36,720 nucleotides of DNA from Thermoplasmata archaeon (GTDB taxonomy: Archaea; Thermoplasmatota; DTKX01; JAHFTX01), in contig JAHFTX010000030.1 in the NCBI GenBank assembly GCA_023265395.1, forward strand, positions 1-36,720, in the 5' to 3' direction. A model generated the notes under the pieces. That model worked only from the letters and a program-made list of their open reading frames with translations. It was not told where the DNA came from and made no database searches. This document shows, one piece after another, positions 30,653 through 36,720 of this stretch. The position numbers and the translations under genes were made by a program. Numbering within the stretch: position 1 is the first letter of the stretch; each line of letters starts with the position of its first letter.

Positions 30653-32523
30653 CCACCGCGCTGGGCTCGACCGACGTCTCCGTGACGGCGGACCTGTGGT
30701 CCTTCTTCCACGAGGCCAAGGAGTACCTCGTCGCCCCGCTGCGGCGCTCCTACCGCTACTACAAGGTCGACTTCGTCGAGCGCGTCGTCTACCAGGCAGT
30801 TCCCGCCTACCTCCTGGCGCTCACCGGTTGGCTGCTGATGCTCGTGAGCGTTCCGCAGCTGGTGGCTCGCTTCGCCCTCACCTATGGCCTGCTGCTGGCG
30901 GTGCTGACCTTCGCCTTCCTTGTCTATGTCTACCAGCCCTACGTGCGCTTTGCCGCCCGTGGGGTCGCCATCGACCGCGAGATGCACCTCTTCATCACCC
31001 GTATGGGAGTGCTCTCGACCTCCGAGGCCTCCCGCCGCGAGATGCTCGAGGTGTTCGGACTCATGCAGGAGTACGGTGAGCTTGCCGCGGAGATGCGTAA
31101 GATCCACACGCTGGTGACCCGTTGGAACATGTCGCTGGAGCGGTCAATCCGTTCGGTTGCAGAGGACTGCCCCTCGGAGCTCTTCGCTGACTTCCTCTCG
31201 CGGTTGGCGCTGGGCGTCGAGACCGGGGAGACTGCTGAGGAGTTCTTCCGCAACGAGCAGATCGTGGTGATGGACCAGTACGCGATCCGCTACGAGAGCG
31301 CCATGCGCGCAGTCGAGCAGCTCAAGGAGCTCTACATCGCGCTGACGACCGCCATGCTCTTCATCATCGTCGTGGTGGCGATCACCCCCTTCATCGTCCC
31401 CTCCGACATCACCACCAACCTCTGGTTGAGCATCGGCCTGTTCCTCCTCTTCGAGGCAGCGATGCTCTATCTGCTCTACGCCCTCATCCCGGGCGAGTCG
31501 ATCTGGTCCCAAACGTCGATGCGGACCGCGGTGCACGCCGAGCAGCGCCGTCGGGTGCTCGCGGCGATCCCGATGATGCTGGTGGTCTTCCTCCCACTGG
31601 CGGTGCTCAACGCCCTGGTCGCCGCCACCGAGGCGGGTCGGCCCGTGCTCGGACTCTCGGTGAACCTCTTCGAGCAAGGCAGCGCCCCGCACACCTGGTT
31701 CGGCCCGACCCTGCCCTGGGAGCTGGTCATCGCGGCGACCATCACTCCCCTGCTCTATCCCTCCCTCTTCACTGCACTGCACGAGCGCCGCATCCTGCGA
31801 CGGGATTCCTACTACCCGAGCTTCATCCGCTCCCTGGGCTCTGGCACCGCCTCGTCGGGTCGCTCGACCGCGGCGCCGGTGCGGCGTCTGCGGCTGCACG
31901 ACTTCGGCCCGCTCAACGTCACGATCGGCGACCTGGCCAAACGCCTTGGCACCCGCATCGGATCCAAGCGCGCCTGGGAGTTCTTCGCCGCCGAGACGCT
32001 CTCGGAGCTGATCGCCAAGTTCAATGAGATGTACGTCGAGGGGGTGCGCATCGGTGGTGACGGACGCCGCATCAGCCGCATCATCTCGGGCAACTTCATC
32101 CGCATCCTGGGGTTGCGACGGCTCAAGCAGGAGAGCGCGTCGACCTTCACGTGGATGCTCTACGGGTTGACGGTCTCGACGGCGCTGGTGCTCTACTTCA
32201 TCCTCTATCTGATCCAGAGCTTCCACGAGCAGTTCGTCGGCTTGACGGCCGCGTTGGGGTCTGGTACCGACGCCGCGACGCTGCACAGCCCCGGCTTTGG
32301 TCTGCTGCAGGCGCTCCAACAACCTCCCTTCGATTTCGGCGTGTTTCACCTGGCGATCTTCCTGTTGCTGATCGCCCATGCTGCCATCACAGCGGTCATG
32401 ACCCGCGTCGTCAGTGGTGGTCACCCTCTGGGGGGCTTGACCCATTTCGTGGGGATGACCTGGGCCGCGACGATCACCGCGCTGGTGGTCACCGCCCTGG
32501 GCAATAGCGGACTCATCGGGTGA
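30649..32523 (+). CDS. arlJ: Archaellum membrane platform protein ArlJ
   Basis: This 624-residue polytopic membrane protein is the TadC/PilC-like base on which the ArlI ATPase acts. Two N-terminal helices (YLLALTGWLLMLVSVPQLV, LLLAVLTFAFLVYVYQPYV) are followed by a cytoplasmic helical bundle (FITRMGVLSTSEASRREML). Further helix pairs lie near 222-285, 300-380 and the C-terminal 500-624. Both cytoplasmic T2SSF-type repeats are present. It ends the arl operon. The last 11 nt overlap the convergent gene on the other strand. ATG 30649 has its own GGAGGGGG ribosome binding site. Confidence 0.94.
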   Translation: MTTALGSTDVSVTADLWSFFHEAKEYLVAPLRRSYRYYKVDFVERVVYQAVPAYLLALTGWLLMLVSVPQLVARFALTYGLLLAVLTFAFLVYVYQPYVRFAARGVAIDREMHLFITRMGVLSTSEASRREMLEVFGLMQEYGELAAEMRKIHTLVTRWNMSLERSIRSVAEDCPSELFADFLSRLALGVETGETAEEFFRNEQIVVMDQYAIRYESAMRAVEQLKELYIALTTAMLFIIVVVAITPFIVPSDITTNLWLSIGLFLLFEAAMLYLLYALIPGESIWSQTSMRTAVHAEQRRRVLAAIPMMLVVFLPLAVLNALVAATEAGRPVLGLSVNLFEQGSAPHTWFGPTLPWELVIAATITPLLYPSLFTALHERRILRRDSYYPSFIRSLGSGTASSGRSTAAPVRRLRLHDFGPLNVTIGDLAKRLGTRIGSKRAWEFFAAETLSELIAKFNEMYVEGVRIGGDGRRISRIISGNFIRILGLRRLKQESASTFTWMLYGLTVSTALVLYFILYLIQSFHEQFVGLTAALGSGTDAATLHSPGFGLLQALQQPPFDFGVFHLAIFLLLIAHAAITAVMTRVVSGGHPLGGLTHFVGMTWAATITALVVTALGNSGLIG

Positions 32524-34189
32524 TCCGACGGTCTGGCCCCCGCTTGCTCGGTGTGCGCTGCGTGATTCGCTCCGTGCTGCCGGTTGCGGCGAGCACCGCC
32601 TGGAGGGCCTCGTCGTACTGCTCCGGCTCTGCATCCAGCAAGTGCTCCAACGGCCCGCTGAGGTACTCGGCGAACTCGGTCTCGACCGCGGAGAACTGCC
32701 AGCGCTTGGCGTCCTGGCCACCCAACAGCTGCAGCGCGGCGAAGGCGACCGACCGGGCCTTGGTGTCCCGCTCGCGAGAGCGCTCGATCAGGCGTAACGT
32801 GGCCTTGGCCCCAGCGGTGCGGTGGGTGCGCGCCAGCAGGTCGGCGAAGGCGGCGACCGGCGGGAGCCGCTCATAGGTGGGGAGCTGGGAGATCACATCC
32901 CGCTCCCGGGCGATCACCAGGGCCTGCTGGAGCACCTGTGCCGGTGTCTGTTGCTGCATCCGCATCGAGGCGGAGAGCTCGTCGGCGAGGCGTTCGTCCT
33001 GCAAGATCGCTCGCAACATCCGTGAACCGTGCTCCGGCCACCACTCCGCCAGCTGTCCCCCGATGCGGTCACCCTTGAGGATGAGCGGCTCCTCGACCAC
33101 CTCGAGGACGGCAGCCGTGGCGATCCGTTCCTCATCGGTTGGTTCGAGCGAATCGAGGAACGCCTCGGCGTTGTCCCCGTAGCAGTCCCGACCCCGCACG
33201 AAGACCCGCGTCTCGAGCTCCGGCAGTCGCCCCTGCAGCTGAGCGACTTGGCGGGTGATCAGCTGCTCGTCCGAGAGTCGGCCGGTCAGATAGCCCTCGG
33301 CCGTCTCCTCCTGCACCTGCTCGTCCCGCACGTAGCACGTCGCACACTTGTTGTTGCACCGCAGGCCGCCCCCGGAGGTGATCTGCAGGTGCGCCCGTGC
33401 CGTCTTGGGCGGGATCGCCACGTGTCGGAGGATGGTCCCCAGAAGAGACTCGGAGCGCTTGGCGGCGCGCTCCGAGATCGTCAGGTCGAGGCGTGCCTGC
33501 TCCCAGCGCACGCGCAGCCACGGGGTGATCACCATCGGGTCCTGCTCTAAGGCTGTGCCGTCGAGATCGCTGCTCAGCTGCCGATCTCCCCTGTGGACCA
33601 GATCGGCCTTGAACTGCCGCAGCAGGAAGGTACGGAAGGCCTCGGGCGGCTGATCGGCCTTGCCGGAGCAGTGGATGGTCGAGGGGGTGGCGTACAGGTG
33701 GAGCCCCTTGCCCTGCACCAGTTCGAGGTGGGCGGCCAGCTTCAGCCCGACATCATCGCTGTTCTGGATTCCGGCCAGCATCGCGTGTGGGCCCTTGCCT
33801 CGCAGCGCAAAGCGCGCCGGGCCATAGGGAGTGCGCAGTTGTGCCACCCGCGGGATCGTCGGCGCGCCGGTGGGATTGCCCTCCTCGTCGGTGCGCCCAT
33901 GCAGCAGGCCCAGCGTGCCGGCGTAGGCCATCGCCAAGGGCTCTCCACGGTTGGCCAGGCGAGCCAGGGCGGGCGCGTCGTCGGCGACCTGCTGGACCTC
34001 GAGGAGCTTGCGCTCGAGCTTGACCACTGGGCACAGGAAGCAGTTCTTCCCGCACCCATGGAGGTCGGGGAGCACCACCATCGGGTCGTCGCGGACCTTG
34101 GCGGCCTGTGTCAGCAGGTCGCGCTCTTGGCTTCGGGAGGTGGCCGTCCCAGCGCCACGCAATCGGTAGTGCTTGGACTTCTTGGCCAT
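32513..34189 (-). CDS. Unknown protein with two CX3CX2C motifs and a helical C-terminus
   Basis: I cannot name this family. The 558-residue cytosolic protein has CGKNCFLC (C46, C50, C53) near the N-terminus and CNNKCATC (C278, C282, C285) in the middle. Each matches the CX3CX2C pattern that holds the 4Fe-4S cluster in radical-SAM enzymes. The regions after both motifs do not look like a radical-SAM barrel, and I see no clear GGEP segment, so a two-cluster iron-sulfur or zinc protein is as likely. Residues 330-540 are helical and HEAT-like (TLRLIERSRERDTKARSVAF, FAALQLLGG). A His/Cys-bearing stretch STIHCSGKAD is near 175. ATG 34189 is the first start; the end overlaps arlJ by 11 nt in convergent orientation. 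Confidence 0.7.
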   Translation of the reverse strand: MAKKSKHYRLRGAGTATSRSQERDLLTQAAKVRDDPMVVLPDLHGCGKNCFLCPVVKLERKLLEVQQVADDAPALARLANRGEPLAMAYAGTLGLLHGRTDEEGNPTGAPTIPRVAQLRTPYGPARFALRGKGPHAMLAGIQNSDDVGLKLAAHLELVQGKGLHLYATPSTIHCSGKADQPPEAFRTFLLRQFKADLVHRGDRQLSSDLDGTALEQDPMVITPWLRVRWEQARLDLTISERAAKRSESLLGTILRHVAIPPKTARAHLQITSGGGLRCNNKCATCYVRDEQVQEETAEGYLTGRLSDEQLITRQVAQLQGRLPELETRVFVRGRDCYGDNAEAFLDSLEPTDEERIATAAVLEVVEEPLILKGDRIGGQLAEWWPEHGSRMLRAILQDERLADELSASMRMQQQTPAQVLQQALVIARERDVISQLPTYERLPPVAAFADLLARTHRTAGAKATLRLIERSRERDTKARSVAFAALQLLGGQDAKRWQFSAVETEFAEYLSGPLEHLLDAEPEQYDEALQAVLAATGSTERITQRTPSKRGPDRRITR

Positions 34190-34503
34190 CGGTGCCCCCT
34201 TCGCGGCACGCAGCGGTCAGGGAAAAGCGTGTCGACACGCCGGCGGGCGTACCTTCGTCGAGGATTCGAGGAGGTCCCCAACAGGCTTATCCTGGGTCGA
34301 AGGTCAGAATCCTCGTGATTCTCCCAGCGCCACACCGAGCTGACTACCCAAGGGAATGCCGATCGACCCTCGGGGGAATCGAGCGCAGCCTCCAAGGAAC
34401 GGAAGCCAGCCGGCCTTGCGCGCAGAGCGGCCCTCTGCTGGTCCGACCCCTGCCTTCGGGGCCTTTCCAATAGTATTTTAGGTCCCCGTCGGTAGGCCGT
34501 TGC
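34190..34503. other. 314-nt intergenic region with several dyads; no gene supported
   Basis: The region separates two divergent genes. It holds a perfect 14-bp palindrome GCGTGTCGACACGC at 34227-34240. A CAGAATC-ctcgt-GATTCT hairpin lies near 34315, flanked by pairing CTGGG and CCCAG. A GC-rich hairpin CCCCTGCCTTCGGGG lies near 34450. The element gcttatcc around 34285 could be a TATA-like site on either strand. I tested for a tRNA and found no consistent T-arm or acceptor. A small structured RNA is possible but unproven. Confidence 0.35.
34474..34480 (+). promoter_or_regulatory. TATA box for the CARDB surface protein (leaderless)
   Basis: TATTTTA is centred 27 nt before ATG 34504, placing the transcript start at the start codon. 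Confidence 0.6.
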
Positions 34504-36522
34504 ATGTTCGCACGGCCGTCGGCCCCGCTCGTGGCAGGCGAACCACTGGCGGCCCGTCGCAGTCTGCTCACCCTCCTGTTGGTGCTCAGCGCGCTGCTAC
34601 CTCCAGCGCTTCCCGTCAGCGCCGCTGCTGAGGTCGACCTGTGGCTCGAGCTGCCGCAGCTCTCCCCCGCTTCGCCCGAGGTCGGTCAGCAGGTGACCAT
34701 CTCCCTGACCGTGCACTCGGACGGTAGCGCCCCAATCGAGAACCTGACGTTGCGATGGGGGGTGGGCGTTCTGACCACCACGGCCCAGCTGACGGAGTTG
34801 GGGCTCACGGGGACGGAACCTGTGACGCTGACGCTGCCCTGGGACAGCGGCTCCGTCGAATCGGGTACGGTGGTGCTGGTCTTCTGGGTCTCCTTCCCAC
34901 CGCAAGGGAGTGCTGCCAACCCTCTCAACCTCTCGGATCCCACGCCCGCCGACGCCCAGGCTTCGGTGGCGGTGACGGTGCGGCCGTTGCCGACCTTCGA
35001 CCCTAGTGAGCTGACCGTCGGCCCGCTGGTCCCTGCCACCACCCACCCGGCGATGGAGTCGATCCTCGACCTTGACCTGCGGTTGGCCAATGGCGGGGAC
35101 CTCGACAGCGGCCAGCTCCCCCTCTCCTGCGGTGTCGATGCCAACGACACCCCCCGCTCGGAGCTCGTGGTCGAGGTCGCGGCCCATGTGGACCTCCATC
35201 AGCCCGTTCCCCTGCCGCTGGCTGACCTGCCGGCAGGGGACCACCTGCTCTGGTGCCGCATCGCCGGGCGAGCGGTTGCGATTCTCGTCTCCGTCCTGGC
35301 ACCCCGCGGCATCGCGACGGTGACCGAGCTGGTCGCCCCCAGCACGATCGTCGCCTCGGAGAAACTGAGCATCCAAGGGACCGTGCACAACACCGGCGAG
35401 GGGAACATCACCAGTTCGGTGGCAGAGGTGCTCGTCGATGGGGCCGCCATCGGGTCGCAGCCGCTGACCAACGTCCGTCCCGGCTCGTCGCGCACCGTGC
35501 TGGTCGCCTGGACGGCCCCACTGGTCAACACCCCCACGATCCTGACGCTGACCGTCCGCACCCCCGATTCCTCGCTGACCAAGGCGGTGTTGGTCAATCC
35601 GCGGCCGACCGCCCAGCCACGCATCGAGATCACCTACTTCGCTATCCCCAAGGTCGACAAGGCACGGATTGGCGAGAACATCACCCTCAACTATGCCTAC
35701 GTCAACCGCGGCAGCAAGGACGCCGAGGGCTATTACCTCAGGTTCTTCGATGAGTTCCCTGGGCGCCTGCCGCTGATCCTGCCACAGGGGCTGATCAAGG
35801 TCGACATCCCCCGCACCGAGATCGCGACCATCCTCCACTTCTCCTACGAGGTCCCCGCGGGATCGGAGTTTGGCACCCATACGCTGGCGATCGAGTTCGC
35901 TGAGACCATCGATGGACCCGCCATCGCCCGTTCGGAGACTCCGCTCGAGGTGATCCTGCCGCAGGAACCCAAGCTCTCCATCACCCAGATGCGGGTGAGC
36001 AACCTGCCCGCCCGCACCCAGGCGCAACTCAGCTACCAAGGCCAAGACGTCCTCTTTGCCGGCGACCGCATCTACGTCCAGGCGACGATTCAGAACACGG
36101 GCACCGCCGAGGCGACCAACCTCATCATCCAGCTGCTCGAGGACGGTGAGGTGGTGGAATCGCGGACCGTCGATCGCCTCTCCCCCGGTGACGCGCACAC
36201 CATCGAGCTCTCCTTCATCCCCAACGCCGGGACGCACCGGGTGGGGATCGCCGTCGAAGGCTTCGGAGCGTCCAAGTTCGAAGTCAAGGAGTTCGTCCCG
36301 TTCGTCGACCCGCAGTACCTGACCGTCGCGCTCTGGACCGCGATTGCCCTGATGACGCTGGGCATCGTCCGCCTCGGCGGTGAGCCGAGGATCCCGACAT
36401 GGCGGCAGCTCGAGGCGCTCGAGGTGTTGGCCGCTCGCGCCCGCGCTGCGGGCACACCCTCCCCCAAGGCCGAGGCTCTTCTCGCCAAGGCGCGTGAGCG
36501 GATGGAGTCGGGGGGTCGGTGA
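34504..36522 (+). CDS. CARDB-type surface protein with C-terminal membrane anchor
   Basis: This 672-residue protein has an N-terminal signal/anchor (SLLTLLLVLSALLPPALPVSA) and then Ig-like CARDB modules: VTISLTVHSDGSAPIENLTL near 65, KLSIQGTVHNTGEGNITSSV near 290, ITLNYAYVNRGSKDAEGYYL near 400 and RIYVQATIQNTGTAEATNLI near 520. A membrane helix (VALWTAIALMTLGIVRLGG) is near 606-622, with a cytoplasmic coiled-coil-like tail (LEALEVLAARARAAG). CARDB modules mediate adhesion or hold larger surface assemblies; the ligand is unknown. ATG 34504 is a leaderless start. The stop is 2 nt before the next ATG, so the partial downstream gene is in the same operon and may encode its partner. Confidence 0.82.
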   Translation: MFARPSAPLVAGEPLAARRSLLTLLLVLSALLPPALPVSAAAEVDLWLELPQLSPASPEVGQQVTISLTVHSDGSAPIENLTLRWGVGVLTTTAQLTELGLTGTEPVTLTLPWDSGSVESGTVVLVFWVSFPPQGSAANPLNLSDPTPADAQASVAVTVRPLPTFDPSELTVGPLVPATTHPAMESILDLDLRLANGGDLDSGQLPLSCGVDANDTPRSELVVEVAAHVDLHQPVPLPLADLPAGDHLLWCRIAGRAVAILVSVLAPRGIATVTELVAPSTIVASEKLSIQGTVHNTGEGNITSSVAEVLVDGAAIGSQPLTNVRPGSSRTVLVAWTAPLVNTPTILTLTVRTPDSSLTKAVLVNPRPTAQPRIEITYFAIPKVDKARIGENITLNYAYVNRGSKDAEGYYLRFFDEFPGRLPLILPQGLIKVDIPRTEIATILHFSYEVPAGSEFGTHTLAIEFAETIDGPAIARSETPLEVILPQEPKLSITQMRVSNLPARTQAQLSYQGQDVLFAGDRIYVQATIQNTGTAEATNLIIQLLEDGEVVESRTVDRLSPGDAHTIELSFIPNAGTHRVGIAVEGFGASKFEVKEFVPFVDPQYLTVALWTAIALMTLGIVRLGGEPRIPTWRQLEALEVLAARARAAGTPSPKAEALLAKARERMESGGR

Positions 36523-36524
36523 GG

Positions 36525-36720
36525 ATGACAGTGGACGGAGCCTCACCCAGCGTGAGTGGGGAGGACCTCCAGCGCGCTGAGGCGCTGTTGCGCGCCAAGC
36601 TGGGCGATGCTGCCCCTCATCCATCGTCGGTGCCGATCTCGCTGGAGCAGGGCCGCCGCAACATCATCACCTTCGGCATGCCGCCGGCCTCAACGACCTC
36701 GGCGAGGAGATGGGTCGCCC
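36525..36720 (+). CDS. Partial protein at window edge with apparent frameshift
   Basis: Starting at ATG 36525, the frame encodes a helical segment (EDLQRAEALLRAKLGDAA) and then VPISLEQGRRNIITFG. After about 36676 this frame turns into low-quality sequence (PPASTTSARRWVA). The frame one base earlier (-1) continues sensibly as HAAGLNDLGEEMGR to the edge. One missing C near 36677 (GGCAT instead of GGCCAT) would join them. The protein is too short to classify. It directly follows the CARDB surface gene and has GGTGAGG just before the ATG, so it is probably co-translated. Confidence 0.45.
   Translation, partial: MTVDGASPSVSGEDLQRAEALLRAKLGDAAPHPSSVPISLEQGRRNIITFGMPPASTTSARRWVA

Noticed and set aside
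34270-34360. Possible tRNA in the 34190-34503 gap
   Set aside because: The hairpin AGAAT-CCTCGTG-ATTCT gives an anticodon-like arm without U33. No T-arm or acceptor could be fitted on either strand.
1-36720. CRISPR array or insertion sequence
   Set aside because: No regularly spaced identical repeats, transposase genes or terminal inverted repeats were found by reading the window.

Overview
The window is GC-rich (about two thirds G+C by eye) and archaeal. It carries the large subunit of the archaea-specific D-family DNA polymerase, a full archaellum (arl/fla) cluster, membrane-anchored winged-helix regulators and CARDB-type surface proteins. Many genes have a TATA-like box about 26-28 nt upstream of the start codon, as expected for leaderless archaeal transcripts. 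The gene mix (archaellum, tyrosine recombinase of the WLLDDPD type, abundant COG1470/CARDB surface proteins, TPR proteins) points to a euryarchaeon, most plausibly in the Thermoplasmatota/marine group II neighbourhood. The rank is inference, not shown.

Layout. 1-210: 5' end of a leftward tyrosine recombinase, cut by the window edge. 331-4569: rightward DP2 polymerase subunit and a small membrane/coiled-coil protein. 4586-7809: leftward membrane-anchored two-HTH regulator, then a CDP-alcohol phosphatidyltransferase and an AK6-type kinase (the kinase is upstream and the two overlap by 4 nt). 7861-9009: rightward four-CBS protein with an HPF/RaiA-like C-terminus. 9012-11032: divergent HDAC-family amidohydrolase and ornithine carbamoyltransferase. 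11036-13943: leftward zinc-ribbon protein, a dCTP-deaminase-like/YkgJ fusion and a TPR protein. 14051-18730: a giant leftward surface protein. 18763-21511: leftward three-gene operon nnr, vanZ-like, asparagine-synthase-like, linked by 4-nt overlaps. 21653-25075: rightward membrane protein and beta-helix/Ig-like surface protein. 25247-32523: archaellum operon arlB, arlC/D/E fusion, arlF, arlG, arlH, arlI, arlJ. 32513-34189: leftward unknown protein with two CX3CX2C motifs, overlapping the end of arlJ. 34504-36522: rightward CARDB surface protein, followed by a partial gene at the window edge with an apparent frameshift.

How the genes work together. The archaellum cluster encodes the filament protein, the cytosolic ring/switch-interface protein, the two stator-like pseudoperiplasmic proteins, the ATPase with its regulator, and the membrane platform. 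The prepilin peptidase is not in the window. The remaining genes are mostly housekeeping (replication, arginine synthesis, nucleotide-repair metabolism, lipid head-group transfer) mixed with cell-surface proteins. 

The least expected observation is that at least three genes (arlF, the vanZ-like gene and the dCTP-deaminase-like/YkgJ gene) have no ATG, GTG or TTG where the protein family should begin. Each has a well-placed CTG instead, suggesting CTG start codons in this genome. Other leads are a direct repeat upstream of the archaellin promoter, an AT-rich island with a perfect inverted repeat, the CBS-HPF fusion and the double-CX3CX2C protein.
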